Shown here piece after piece: positions 51,483-60,475 of a stretch of DNA of 64,000 nt. How positions within the stretch are numbered: the first letter of the stretch is position 1; each line of letters opens with the position of its first letter. The notes below the pieces were generated by a model that was not told the DNA's origin, did no database searches, and worked only from the letters and a program-made list of their open reading frames with translations. Both the position numbers and the translations under genes were made by a program. Source of the stretch: Archangium lipolyticum (GTDB lineage Bacteria; Myxococcota; Myxococcia; Myxococcales; Myxococcaceae); the NCBI RefSeq assembly GCF_024623785.1, contig NZ_JANKBZ010000024.1, positions 1 to 64,000 on the forward strand. The letters are read 5' to 3'.

Positions 51483-54400
51483 TCACGGATAAGGTTTCAC
51501 CGCTGCCTTTCCTTGTGTTTTCAACCTGTTCAAGACGCGAAGAAGCGGCTTCGAAAGGTGCGTAGCTCCATCAGGGTGCCGGGAGGAACGGACCCAGAGT
51601 TCGATGTGACCGCCATATGTCTCCACATACCCAAGCATCGCCTCGAGGTTCCCGGACAGGGATAACACCTTTCGTGCTTTGGCCTCGACGAAGGGGTAGG
51701 GCTGACCCCATACCAGCTCCACCGGGCTGCCCTTCACCGAGTCGGGCATGAAGCCCCGGGCGCCGCTCCCCGGCGGCGGCAACATCATCGCGGTGTTGCG
51801 CTCGTACTTCCCTGCCTGGAGGATGGCGTCCTCGAAGGCGTTGCCCGCCGGCCGGTTCTCGAGAATGGTCTCGTACATGCGCGCCCAGTCCGCGTCCGGC
51901 TGGAAGGAGAAGTGACGGTACTTCTCGGGGTGACGGAACTGATAGTCAATCCAGCGCTGTGCCTTGTGGGAGGGGCTGCCGGGCAGCAGCCTGCTTCCGT
52001 CCGCCAGCGTACGCGCTCCCAGCAACGGCACCTTCTGGCCTGCCCTCAGGGCCTCGGCGGCCTCGCGCAGCGGCGCCTCCAGGCCATGCGCTACACGCTG
52101 AAGGAACTGCATCTCCTCCTCCGTGAAGGTGTGCCCCTTGGAGGCAGCCACCATCAGGCGCTCCACTTCCCTGGCGTTCTCGGGCGAGAGGCGCGCGGCC
52201 ACGCGCGAGAGCACCCGCACCTCATCCAGACTCCGCCCCGTGAGCAGGGCGAAGCGCTGAAGGCCCGCCTCTCCGGCATCCTTCAGCACCTTGCCGGTGA
52301 CGAAGGGCAGCAGCACGCCCACCGCGCACAGCACGCGCTCGGTCGGGCTGAGCTGGTGGCCCGTGAGGCTGCGTCCGCTGAAGGCCGCATGTGCGTCCGT
52401 CACCTCGCCCGCGCCCGGCGCGAGGCCCACCAGCAGCTCCAGCACCAGCTCGTCGGTGGTGTACACCTCCGGATCGAAGGCCTCGGTGTAGTCCAGGTGC
52501 ACCGGCGCCATGCGTCCCAGGTGCACCACGGTGGCCAGGGCCGAGCGGCTCGCCAGCAGGTACAGGGCCACCTGGTCGGGAGTGCGCTCGAGGAAGTCAG
52601 GGTCCTCCGTATGCGCGTAGGCCCAGGCGAGCGTTGCATCACCCAGGGCCCGCAGGGACCGCTCGCGCAGGGGTGACTCGCTGACGAGGTAGCCCGGCGC
52701 CACCCGGTGCGGAGGCGCGGAGTACGTGGCCAGCAGGCGTTTTCCCCACTGCTCGTACTCGGCCAGCTTGCGCTGCACCGCCCGCCAGCGCACCTCGCGC
52801 TGCCTCTCCTCCTCCATCAGCTCCGCGTACCGCGTCAGGGGAGAGCCGGTCCTCTCCAGCGCCGAATCCGGTTGAAGGAGCAACCAGCCCTCCAGCTTCT
52901 TCAATGCCGTGAGCCCCTCGCGACGTGCCTCTTCGGAGACAGTGCCCACCTGGAGCTTCTCTCTCTGGTTGCGCAGGAAGACTTCGTGGGGCGCCTGGAG
53001 CGTGGTGGCCTGAAGCACCGGGCCGGTGGACTCCTCCTCCTCCGTCCACATGACCAGACCCCGCCGCAGTGTCAGCACCACCTCGCCCTCCCGCCCCCGC
53101 GCGTATCGGTACAGAGCCCATTCCAGCAGGGGGCGCACGTCCTCCGCCTTCACCGCCCCCACCTCGGCGCCCGAGCCCTCGTGCGCGCGGACACGTAGCA
53201 ACCGCACCCGCTCGCCTTCCACGCGCAGGCCCAGCGCCAGCCACGCCCCCAGCCGCGTCAACCCGCGCGCCGCCGCCCACGCCCGGGTGCGTACCTCCTT
53301 CGTCCCCTCCATTTCCCAGGCGGGAGACGGCGTGCTGGTATCCGCCTCGTGAGTGCAGGGAGGCAGCGGCCCGCTCCCGGACTCCACGACGAACTCCAGG
53401 TGTTGGCCCGTGTCTCCCTCCCACCGCTCGCGCGTGCGGCCCACCGCGCACAGCCGCTCCTCCGCGACACCGCTGTCCAGCAGGTGGCGTCGCACGGTGG
53501 CGGCCCGGCGGTGAGCGAGCGCCAGTGCCAGTGCCCCGCTGTCTCCAGGGTCCGTCGTCGCCACCACCCGCACGCGTCGCACCTCCGGGCGGGAGAGCAG
53601 CACCGCCGCCACCTCCTCCAGCACGGGGACCGAGTCGGGCAGCAACACCTCCTGCCCCGTGGCGAAGCGCACCGGCCCCCGTGTCACCAACCGCCCATCC
53701 TCCTCTCGGACCCGGGGACAGCCCTCACGTCCACCTGGACCCGCCGCATGGCGGGGGCAGACGTCCCGCCTGTCCACCACGCCGTCCCCGTCCGAGTCCT
53801 CCCCGTCCACGTCCAGGAGCAGGGGTGGCATGGAGGCTGGCGGTGCTGGACGAGGCGGCCGTTTGTAGCGTTCCAGGGCATGCCACTCGGAGCCCCGGTA
53901 GGGGACCCAGACCACCGAGGAGAAGAGGCGCAAGGTGGGTGCCGTCAGCGAGCAGCCGCAACCGCCACCTCCACCTACCGTGACGGTGAGACCCAAAGGG
54001 CTGTACCAGCGCAACCCCACCAGCCCCTCCACGGGCACCTGCCTCGCCAGCCCCGGCTGTCCCACCAGCGGAGTACTCCCGGTGAGAGTGCCCACGGCCG
54101 TCACGCCCAGACCGCGCAACACGGGCACTTCCGCGCCCAGGCCCACGGTGGCTGCATTGCCCCAGCGCACGCCGAGGAACTCATGCGTGGGGCGCAGCCA
54201 CAACCCGGCATCCAGCGCCAGCAGCGCCCCCGAGTCGAAGCGGTAGTCCACCACCGCTCCCGGCATCCACGTGAGCGCGCCCTCCCCGGCGAACGCCTCG
54301 CGCGAACCGGTGGGCAGTCCCACGCCGAGCGTGAGCGCGGCGCCCCACCCCGAGTCCTCCGCGCGCCGGCGCAGACCGGGCACGGCCACCTTGCCGCGCA

Positions 54401-54806
54401 GCCGCACGTCTCCCAGGGCGAAGGAGCGCACGGTGCCCTCTGAGCTGATCGCCTCCAGGTTGTCCGAGCCCTGTGCCAGCACCAGCGGCACGGTGAGACC
54501 CGCTTCCACCCCGTCGGCCACCCCCACCGAGGCCAGCAGGTCCAATTGCAGCCGGGGACCCACCACGCTCAGCGCCTTCACGTCACTGCCGTGCACCCGG
54601 AGCACCAGCGGGTCCAACGCGAAGTGGAGGAAGACCCCCGCCGACGCGGAGTGAGGCGAGAGCGCGCGGGACTGGTCCACTCCCACCACGTCCTGAGGCG
54701 AGCCCAGGGGCCGGAAGGCCTGCACATCGAAGCGCTCCTCCTGGGCCGAGGCGGCCCTCGTGGACAGCGCCACCAGCACGACCGCGAAGAGGGAGGGCAT
54801 CCGCAT
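51483..54806 (-). CDS. Outer-membrane barrel-OmpA protein with C-terminal restriction-endonuclease-fold toxin
   Basis: A 1107-residue exported protein. After the signal peptide (SLFAVVLVALSTRAASA), residues about 25-320 are a strand-rich region with an outer-membrane barrel look. At about 332-352 lies a Ca-binding thrombospondin-3-like stretch (DVDGEDSDGDGVVDRRD) and at about 365-490 an OmpA-like peptidoglycan-binding domain. A helical region of about 300 residues leads to a pre-toxin-TG-like block (FSGRSLTGHQLSPTERVL, about 805-825). The last ~150 residues match the Tox-REase-5 plan: D1022, then E1041-x-K1043 in FVEAKAR. The immunity gene follows. No lipobox, unlike SitA toxins. Confidence 0.85.
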   Translation of the reverse strand: MRMPSLFAVVLVALSTRAASAQEERFDVQAFRPLGSPQDVVGVDQSRALSPHSASAGVFLHFALDPLVLRVHGSDVKALSVVGPRLQLDLLASVGVADGVEAGLTVPLVLAQGSDNLEAISSEGTVRSFALGDVRLRGKVAVPGLRRRAEDSGWGAALTLGVGLPTGSREAFAGEGALTWMPGAVVDYRFDSGALLALDAGLWLRPTHEFLGVRWGNAATVGLGAEVPVLRGLGVTAVGTLTGSTPLVGQPGLARQVPVEGLVGLRWYSPLGLTVTVGGGGGCGCSLTAPTLRLFSSVVWVPYRGSEWHALERYKRPPRPAPPASMPPLLLDVDGEDSDGDGVVDRRDVCPRHAAGPGGREGCPRVREEDGRLVTRGPVRFATGQEVLLPDSVPVLEEVAAVLLSRPEVRRVRVVATTDPGDSGALALALAHRRAATVRRHLLDSGVAEERLCAVGRTRERWEGDTGQHLEFVVESGSGPLPPCTHEADTSTPSPAWEMEGTKEVRTRAWAAARGLTRLGAWLALGLRVEGERVRLLRVRAHEGSGAEVGAVKAEDVRPLLEWALYRYARGREGEVVLTLRRGLVMWTEEEESTGPVLQATTLQAPHEVFLRNQREKLQVGTVSEEARREGLTALKKLEGWLLLQPDSALERTGSPLTRYAELMEEERQREVRWRAVQRKLAEYEQWGKRLLATYSAPPHRVAPGYLVSESPLRERSLRALGDATLAWAYAHTEDPDFLERTPDQVALYLLASRSALATVVHLGRMAPVHLDYTEAFDPEVYTTDELVLELLVGLAPGAGEVTDAHAAFSGRSLTGHQLSPTERVLCAVGVLLPFVTGKVLKDAGEAGLQRFALLTGRSLDEVRVLSRVAARLSPENAREVERLMVAASKGHTFTEEEMQFLQRVAHGLEAPLREAAEALRAGQKVPLLGARTLADGSRLLPGSPSHKAQRWIDYQFRHPEKYRHFSFQPDADWARMYETILENRPAGNAFEDAILQAGKYERNTAMMLPPPGSGARGFMPDSVKGSPVELVWGQPYPFVEAKARKVLSLSGNLEAMLGYVETYGGHIELWVRSSRHPDGATHLSKPLLRVLNRLKTQGKAAVKPYP

Positions 54807-55046
54807 GTTCCGCTCCGGCCTGCTTCACGACGTCACAGGGGTGGTCAGAATCGCCCTGAAGGCCAGCCGCTGGCCAGGGAGGGACAGGCGAGGGCGCCCT
54901 ACCCGCCCGACCGTCCCAGAACGAGTAGGATGGGGAACCGAGGGCATCGGTCGATTGCCGGACCCTCCTCCTCCTGACGGATGGGGTGGGCGCACCACTT
55001 GGGACAGGCTGAGCTCCTGTCCTCCCCCGCATTCCGAGGTCCCTCG

Positions 55047-56453
55047 ATGAACCGGACAACGCTGCTGCTGGCCACCACCGCGCTGCTCGCCCTCGCGGCG
55101 GGGGTGGTGGGCCTGCCCCGCCAGAAGGACACGAGCCACACGGTGGCCCAGCCCGGCGAGGCTCCCACGGGCGTGGTGCTGCAACCCGTCGCGGCCAGCA
55201 GCGGCGTGCTGACGCTGGAAGGCAAGCTGTCCGGGGCCTACCTGATGGCGGGGCCGAGCGAGGCCTACGCCGCCCTCACCGTGCGCGCGGACAAGGCCCG
55301 GAACACGGAGACGCGGCAGCCGGTGAGCCTGGCGCTGGTCATCGACCGCTCGGGCTCCATGCGCGGGCAGAAGCTGGTGGACGCCAAACACGCGGCACGC
55401 ATGCTCGTGGAGCGCCTGGGCCTGGAGGACCGGCTGGCCCTGGTGCACTACGGCACGGACGTGAGCGTCTTCCCCAGCACCGCGGTGTCGGAGGACGCAC
55501 GCGCGCGGATGCTGGACTTCGTGGACGCCATCGAGGACGAGGGCTCCACCAACATCAGCGGAGGCCTGGAGGCGGCGGCCCAGGAGCTGCGGCCGTACGC
55601 GAGGAGCTTCCGGGTGAGTCGCATCGTGCTGCTGAGCGACGGGCAGCCCACCGCGGGACTCACCGAGGATGGGGAGCTGCGGCGGCTCGCGGGCAACTTC
55701 CAGCGCGAGGGCATGGCGGTGAGCGCCCTGGGCGTGGGCGAGGACTTCAACGAGCGGCTGATGCGGGGCATGGCCGAGGAGGGCGGCGGCTTCTACGGCT
55801 ACATCCAGGACTCGGAGCAGCTGGCGGACATCTTCCGGCGCGAGTTGGAGCAGGCGGCGGGCACGGTGGCGCGCGGGGTGGAGCTGCGGCTGAATCTACC
55901 CGAGGGCGTCACGGACGCGGAGGCCATGGGCCTGCCGGCGCGGCGCGAGGGCCGCACCCTGGTGGTGCCACTGTACGACCTGGCCGGTGGCCAGGACACG
56001 CGGGTGGTGGTGAAGCTGACCCTCTCGCTGGAGCCCACCGAGGCCCCCCGGGGGGTGCTGAGCGCGCGGCTGCGGTACTGGGACGTGCTGGCCGAGCGCC
56101 AGACGGAGGTGGACCTGGGCCTCACGGCGAAGGTGACGGACGACGAGGCCCTGGTGCGGGCCAACCTGGACCAGGAGGTGCGGGTGCACGCGGTGCGGGC
56201 GCTCGGGGCCCGGGAAATGCAAGCGGCGGCCGAGCAGATGAAGCAGGGCAACCGGGAGAAGGCCCTGGGCATGCTGGACAATGCCCGGCGGCTCTTCGGC
56301 TCGTCGGCCGAGGCGCTGGCGGGGGAGGTTGCGGACGTGGACCGGACGAAGGCAGCCTATCTCAACGCCCAGGATGAAACCGCCGTGCGGCGTGAGGCGT
56401 TACAGCTTCATCGCAAGTCGCTGAAGACCTTCGGACAGAACAACGCCTACTGA
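55047..56453 (+). CDS. Exported VWA-domain protein
   Basis: A 468-residue protein with an N-terminal signal or anchor (TTLLLATTALLALAAGVVG). The von Willebrand A domain spans about residues 90-270; the MIDAS metal motif DRSGSM is complete, with later GSTNISGG and LLSDGQPT supplying the other metal contacts. The C-terminal part is beta-rich and then helical (REMQAAAEQMKQGNREKAL). It resembles bacterial VWA/VIT-type surface proteins that bind ligands through a divalent cation. It is followed after 13 bp by a membrane coiled-coil protein, likely in the same operon. Confidence 0.9.
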   Translation: MNRTTLLLATTALLALAAGVVGLPRQKDTSHTVAQPGEAPTGVVLQPVAASSGVLTLEGKLSGAYLMAGPSEAYAALTVRADKARNTETRQPVSLALVIDRSGSMRGQKLVDAKHAARMLVERLGLEDRLALVHYGTDVSVFPSTAVSEDARARMLDFVDAIEDEGSTNISGGLEAAAQELRPYARSFRVSRIVLLSDGQPTAGLTEDGELRRLAGNFQREGMAVSALGVGEDFNERLMRGMAEEGGGFYGYIQDSEQLADIFRRELEQAAGTVARGVELRLNLPEGVTDAEAMGLPARREGRTLVVPLYDLAGGQDTRVVVKLTLSLEPTEAPRGVLSARLRYWDVLAERQTEVDLGLTAKVTDDEALVRANLDQEVRVHAVRALGAREMQAAAEQMKQGNREKALGMLDNARRLFGSSAEALAGEVADVDRTKAAYLNAQDETAVRREALQLHRKSLKTFGQNNAY

Positions 56454-56466
56454 AAGGCCCGTCGTC

Positions 56467-57564
56467 ATGCCCCTGTCGGTGCAGCTCCAGGAACGCGAGG
56501 ACTTCGAGGTACGCACGCTGCGGGCGTTGGGAGGAGGCGCGCTGGCGGGCGTGTGCGCGGTGGTGGCCGCCCGGCTGCGCGTGCCCGTGGACATGGGTTT
56601 CCTCGCGGTGACGGGGGCCGCCCTCGCCAGCGCCCGGGTGGACTGGAAGGCGCGGGTGGGGATGCTGGTGGGCCTGCCCGTGCTCCTCAACCTCCCGGAT
56701 GTGTTGAACATACCGACCCCGCTGGCCGAGTCCTGCATGGGCGCGCTGGCGGCCGGGGTGGTGGGCTGGCTGGGGACGAAGTGGCGGCCGAAACCCTCGC
56801 AGGTGCTGGCCGGAGCAGTGGGCGCCGGAGCGCTGGTGCCGCTGGGACTCTTCGTGAAGCAGGTGATGGACGTGCGGCTGTTCGACGGCCGGCTCGGGGC
56901 GCTGGGCGCGGTGGTGGGACTGGCGGCGGTGGCCCTCTTCTGGAGCGTGGGGACGCTGGCGGCGCACGTGCAGGTGCACGGGGACGCGCTGGAGGCGCGG
57001 GGCATGGGGCTGGAGAAGCAGCTCTCCGGCGAGGCCCAGGAGCTGGTGTCTCGCGCGGTGGAGCTCTACCGGCAGTGCCAGAAGGAGGCGGGGCGGCTGA
57101 CGGCCGGGCCGGGGAAGACGGAGCTGGTGGGCGTGCTGGAGAAGATGGCACGAGAGGTCTTCTCCCTGGCGGAGACGCACGCGGGGCTGGAGGCGCAGCT
57201 CAAGGCGGTACAGAAGGGCAGCGTGGACGCGCAGGTGAAGGAGCTGCGGGCGAAGGCAGCCGCGGCGACGGACGCGGTGGCACGGCGGCAGCTGGAGCTG
57301 GCCGCGTCGTCCCTGGGCGAGGAGCTCAACAACCTGGACGTGCTGGGGCGCAAGCGGGAGCGCCTGCTGGCGCAGCTGCACGCACAGGTGGCGCTGCTGG
57401 AGCGGGCGCGGGTGTCGCTGGTGGGCGTACAGGGCGGAGACCTGGGCTCGAAGGGCGCGCAGGCCGCGCAGCTCGCGCGCAAGCTGGCCGCACTGGGAGA
57501 GGAAGGCTCGGGTGAATCGGCTCCGGCGGCCCCGGTGCCCGAGTCCACCAAGGTCATGAGCTGA
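56467..57564 (+). CDS. Membrane protein with cytoplasmic coiled coil
   Basis: A 365-residue protein. Residues about 18-170 contain four to six membrane segments (LGGGALAGVCAVVAARL, VLAGAVGAGALVPLGLFV, LGAVVGLAAVALFWSVGTLA). From residue about 180 to 345 it is a long Ala/Glu/Leu/Gln coiled coil, ending in a Pro/Ser tail. It probably works with the VWA protein encoded just upstream, perhaps as membrane scaffold. No family recognised. Confidence 0.75.
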   Translation: MPLSVQLQEREDFEVRTLRALGGGALAGVCAVVAARLRVPVDMGFLAVTGAALASARVDWKARVGMLVGLPVLLNLPDVLNIPTPLAESCMGALAAGVVGWLGTKWRPKPSQVLAGAVGAGALVPLGLFVKQVMDVRLFDGRLGALGAVVGLAAVALFWSVGTLAAHVQVHGDALEARGMGLEKQLSGEAQELVSRAVELYRQCQKEAGRLTAGPGKTELVGVLEKMAREVFSLAETHAGLEAQLKAVQKGSVDAQVKELRAKAAAATDAVARRQLELAASSLGEELNNLDVLGRKRERLLAQLHAQVALLERARVSLVGVQGGDLGSKGAQAAQLARKLAALGEEGSGESAPAAPVPESTKVMS

Positions 57565-57642
57565 CCCGAGAATTGAAGCCACAGCGTACTTAATAAGTTG
57601 TAACACAACGCGCCGGATCTTCTTCCGATAATCTCGGAAGGT

Positions 57643-57667
57643 GAGAGCGGGTCCCCACCCCGCTCTC
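57643..57667. terminator. Hairpin in the leader before the EEP-family gene
   Basis: GAGAGCGGG (57643-57651) and CCCGCTCTC (57659-57667) form a perfect 9-bp stem with a 7-nt loop. It lies 79 bp past the membrane-protein stop and 51 bp before the next ATG. It could end the VWA operon or act as a leader hairpin; there is no T-tract. A second dyad, GTTGT-AAC-ACAAC, lies at 57597-57609 in an AT-rich patch. Confidence 0.45.
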
Positions 57668-57717
57668 GTCCCACCCCCACCGCTCCAGCTCCCGGAGCAG
57701 GGATCCGACCCGTGCGC

Positions 57718-59415
57718 ATGACAGAACCCTCCCCGAGGTACACGCTCCTCGGTCGCCTTCTGGCGGCCATGCTCTCCCTCACCCTGGCGGCCTGCGGCGT
57801 ACCGCAGGACGGGGTGGTCGATGACACCACCGGCACCCAGGAAGCGCCGCTGGCCAGCGTGCGGCTGCGGTTGATGGCGGCCAACACCACCAGCGGCAAC
57901 CTGCAGAGCTACGACCCGGGCGAGGGCATCCGCATCTTCCAGGGCACGAAGCCGGACGTGGTGATGATCCAGGAGTTCAACTACGGGGACAACTCGGCCA
58001 CCGCCATCCGCAACTTCGTCAACACCGCGTTCGGCTCGAGCTTCTATTACTACCGCGAGGCGGGCGCGCAGATTCCGAACGGCATCATCAGCCGCTACCC
58101 CATCATCGCCTCGGGCGAGTGGGACGATACACAGGTCACCAACCGCGACTTCGCCTGGGCGCGCATCGACGTGCCGGGGCCCAAGGACCTCTGGGTGGTG
58201 AGCGTGCACCTGCTCACCTCCAGCAGCACCACGCGCAACACGGAGGCCACCAACCTCGTCAACTTCATCAAGACCCACGTGCCGACGGGGGACTACCTGG
58301 CCATCGGCGGTGACTTCAATACCAGCAGCCGCTCCGAGTCCTGCTTCACCACCTTCTCACAGGTGGTGACGACGAGCAGCCCGTACCCGGCGGACAGGAA
58401 CGGCAACACCAACACCAACGCGAGCCGTGGCAGCCCGTACGACCACGTCCTCGTCGACAGCGATCTGCGCGCCTACCAGACGTCCACCGTCATCGGATCC
58501 AGCTCGTTCAGCGCGGGCCTGGTGGTGGACACGCGCGTGTACTCGCCCCTGTCGGACATCTCCCCCGCGCTGAGCGCGGACAGCGGCGCCACCAACATGC
58601 AGCACATGGCCGTCATCAAGGACTTCCTCATCCCCAGTGACACCACCACCGCGAGCATCACGGTGACCTCACCCAACGGCGGCGAGAGCTGGGTGGGCGG
58701 CAGCAGCCGCGCCATCACCTGGACGGCCTCGGGCGTGACGAACGTGAAGGTGGAGTACACGCTCAACGGCTCCACCTGGACCCCCCTCACCTCCAGCACC
58801 TCGGCCTCCACGGGCAGCTACACCTGGACGGTGCCGAGCAGCGCCACCACCACCGCCCGCGTGCGCGTGAGCGATGCCTCCGACTCCACCGTCACCGACA
58901 CGAGCAACGCGGCCTTCACCATCACCACGTCCACCGGCGGCGGCTCCGCCGTGGTGTTCATCAACGAGGTGCTCGCCAACGAGGCGGGCTCGGACGTGAA
59001 CGGTGAGTTCGTCGAGCTCGTCAACTCGGGCGGGACGGCGGCGGACCTCTCCGGCTGGACCATTTCCGACAGCACCGGCGTGCGCCACACCTTCACCAGC
59101 GGCACCACGCTGGCGGCGGGCGCGGCGATCGTCGTGTTCGGTGGCTCCACGGGGATTCCCTCGGGCCTGGCCAACGCGGTGGCCGCCTCCACGGGCACCC
59201 TGGGCCTGGGCAACAGCGGCGACACCGTGGCGGTGAAGAACTCGGCGGGGACGACGGTGAACTCCACCACCTATCCCTCGTCGCTCTCGGGCACGGACGG
59301 CGTGTCGATGAACCGCAGCCCGGACGCCAGCAGCGGCGGCTCCTTCGTGCTGCACACCACCCTGTCGGGCCTGGCGGCCTCGCCCGGCAAGCGCGTGAGC
59401 GGCTCCGCCTTCTGA
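57718..59415 (+). CDS. Secreted EEP-family nuclease/phosphatase with Ig-like and lamin-tail domains, lipoprotein
   Basis: A 565-residue lipoprotein (GTG at 57712 also possible); LTLAAC is the lipobox. Residues about 50-310 form an endonuclease/exonuclease/phosphatase domain: VVMIQEFNYG gives the catalytic Glu, AIGGDFNTSS the DxN pair and SPYDHVLVD the DH motif, as in DNase I-like enzymes. Residues about 315-410 are a Ser/Thr-rich beta sandwich resembling the yeast Kre9/KNH-type domain (VTSPNGGESW...ITWTASG). The last ~150 residues are a lamin-tail domain (FINEVLANEAGSDVNGEFVE). Such combinations are typical of extracellular nucleases. Confidence 0.9.
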   Translation: MTEPSPRYTLLGRLLAAMLSLTLAACGVPQDGVVDDTTGTQEAPLASVRLRLMAANTTSGNLQSYDPGEGIRIFQGTKPDVVMIQEFNYGDNSATAIRNFVNTAFGSSFYYYREAGAQIPNGIISRYPIIASGEWDDTQVTNRDFAWARIDVPGPKDLWVVSVHLLTSSSTTRNTEATNLVNFIKTHVPTGDYLAIGGDFNTSSRSESCFTTFSQVVTTSSPYPADRNGNTNTNASRGSPYDHVLVDSDLRAYQTSTVIGSSSFSAGLVVDTRVYSPLSDISPALSADSGATNMQHMAVIKDFLIPSDTTTASITVTSPNGGESWVGGSSRAITWTASGVTNVKVEYTLNGSTWTPLTSSTSASTGSYTWTVPSSATTTARVRVSDASDSTVTDTSNAAFTITTSTGGGSAVVFINEVLANEAGSDVNGEFVELVNSGGTAADLSGWTISDSTGVRHTFTSGTTLAAGAAIVVFGGSTGIPSGLANAVAASTGTLGLGNSGDTVAVKNSAGTTVNSTTYPSSLSGTDGVSMNRSPDASSGGSFVLHTTLSGLAASPGKRVSGSAF

Positions 59416-59448
59416 GCCAAGGCCACGCGCGTCGGACGCGCTCGCCCT

Positions 59449-59481
59449 CGTGGCGCTCCTCTTTTCACGAGGAGCGCCATG
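59449..59481. terminator. Strong stem-loop between convergent genes
   Basis: TGGCGCTCCTC (59451-59461) and GAGGAGCGCCA (59469-59479) form a perfect 11-bp stem with the loop TTTTCAC, extended by an outer C-G pair. It sits 34 bp past the EEP gene stop and before the convergent basic protein gene. Confidence 0.7.
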
Positions 59482-59511
59482 TCACCCGACACGGCGTGCT
59501 GGACCGGGCGC

Positions 59512-59871
59512 CTACTTCGAGTGCTTCGACGAGCGGCCCGTCTTCGCGCTCTTCTCATGCGGCTCGGGCGGCTTGAGCGCGCGCAACCGGGCCCGGGCCG
59601 TCAGCTGGGAGAGGAGCGTGCTGGCCTCGTTCTCCTCTTCCGCCAGCCGCTGGTCGATGCGCTTCTCGATGTCCTCGCGCATCCGCCGGCCCTCGGCGAG
59701 CGCGGCGTCGATGCGCTCACGTACCTCTCCGACGAATTCCTCCGAGGCGGCGCGACGATACGGCGCCGTATCCCGGCGCACCGCGAGCCGGCCCGCCGTG
59801 CCGCCCTTCGCCGCCCGGCGCCGCCTCACCACCGTGCGCTTGCCCGTCCCAGTCTTGCGCTTGTCCGCCAT
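59512..59871 (-). CDS. Small basic coiled-coil protein
   Basis: A 119-residue protein with GGGAGGCTGGG before the ATG. The first ~40 residues are strongly basic (KRTVVRRRRAAKGG), suggesting nucleic-acid binding. Residues about 45-95 form a charged helix (EVRERIDAALAEGRRMREDIEKR...), and the tail is Lys/Ser-rich. It is convergent with the EEP gene and divergent from the BlaI-like gene. No family recognised. Confidence 0.6.
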   Translation of the reverse strand: MADKRKTGTGKRTVVRRRRAAKGGTAGRLAVRRDTAPYRRAASEEFVGEVRERIDAALAEGRRMREDIEKRIDQRLAEEENEASTLLSQLTARARLRALKPPEPHEKSAKTGRSSKHSK

Positions 59872-60005
59872 CCCAGCCTCCCGCTGCACATTCCGATCTC
59901 CCCGGAAGGTGGAGCGTGCGCCCTCGGGCCGGAAGTCCCCTTCCAGGGCAGTCCCCCTGCGGCCAGGCAGACAATCGGACCACCTCCCGCCCGTCATCCC
60001 CCATC

Positions 60006-60047
60006 TACGAAGACCTTCGTTGACATCTACGAATCCCTTCGTATACC
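60006..60047 (+). promoter_or_regulatory. Promoter of the BlaI-M56 operon overlapped by two operators
   Basis: TTGACA (60020-60025) and TATACC (60042-60047) with a 16-bp spacer make a good sigma70-type promoter. Two inverted repeats cover it: TACGAAG-AC-CTTCGTT (60006-60021) and TACGAA-TCCC-TTCGTA (60028-60043), centres 22 bp apart, about two turns. The pattern is that of tandem BlaI/MecI dimer sites. The ATG is at 60080. Confidence 0.8.
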
Positions 60048-60079
60048 TTGCCGGGAGAAGCTGACGGGAGGGAAGCGCG

Positions 60080-60475
60080 ATGAGCGAGACGAAGCTGCCG
60101 CGGCCGACGGACGCGGAGCTGGGCATCCTGCAGGTGCTGTGGGAGCGAGGCCCGAGCACGGTGCGCGAGGTGCACGAGGCCCTCAACAAGGGCGCGGAGG
60201 GCACCGGCTACACCACGGTGCTCAAGCTGATGCAGATCATGACGGACAAGGGGCTCGTGGAGCGCGACGAGTCCCAGCGGGCCCACGTGTACCGGACGCG
60301 GGTGACGCAGCAGAAGACGCAACGGCAACTGGTGACGGACCTGCTGGACCGTGCCTTTGGAGGCTCACCGGCCCAGCTGGCGATGCAGGCGCTGTCGACG
60401 AAGAAGGCCTCGGCGCAAGAGCTGGCCGAGCTGCGCAAGCTGCTGGACACCCTCGAGGGGGAGGAGGAGTCATGA
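60080..60475 (+). CDS. BlaI/MecI/CopY-family repressor
   Basis: A 131-residue winged-helix repressor. LPRPTDAELGILQVLWERGPSTVREVHEAL is the family's N-terminal helix-turn-helix entry. GYTTVLKLMQIMTDKGLVERDE is the wing block containing the Thr/Val-Leu recognition stretch, and the following helical part provides dimerisation and the proteolysis site. In BlaI systems the partner M56 protease triggers cleavage of the repressor. Its stop overlaps the start of the M56 gene (ATGA), showing coupling. It should repress its own operon through the dyads just upstream. Confidence 0.93.
   Translation: MSETKLPRPTDAELGILQVLWERGPSTVREVHEALNKGAEGTGYTTVLKLMQIMTDKGLVERDESQRAHVYRTRVTQQKTQRQLVTDLLDRAFGGSPAQLAMQALSTKKASAQELAELRKLLDTLEGEEES

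Noticed and set aside
51483-54806. Assignment of the toxin protein to the SitA lipoprotein toxin family
   Set aside because: The signal peptide has no lipobox cysteine and the N-terminal half is a barrel plus OmpA layout.
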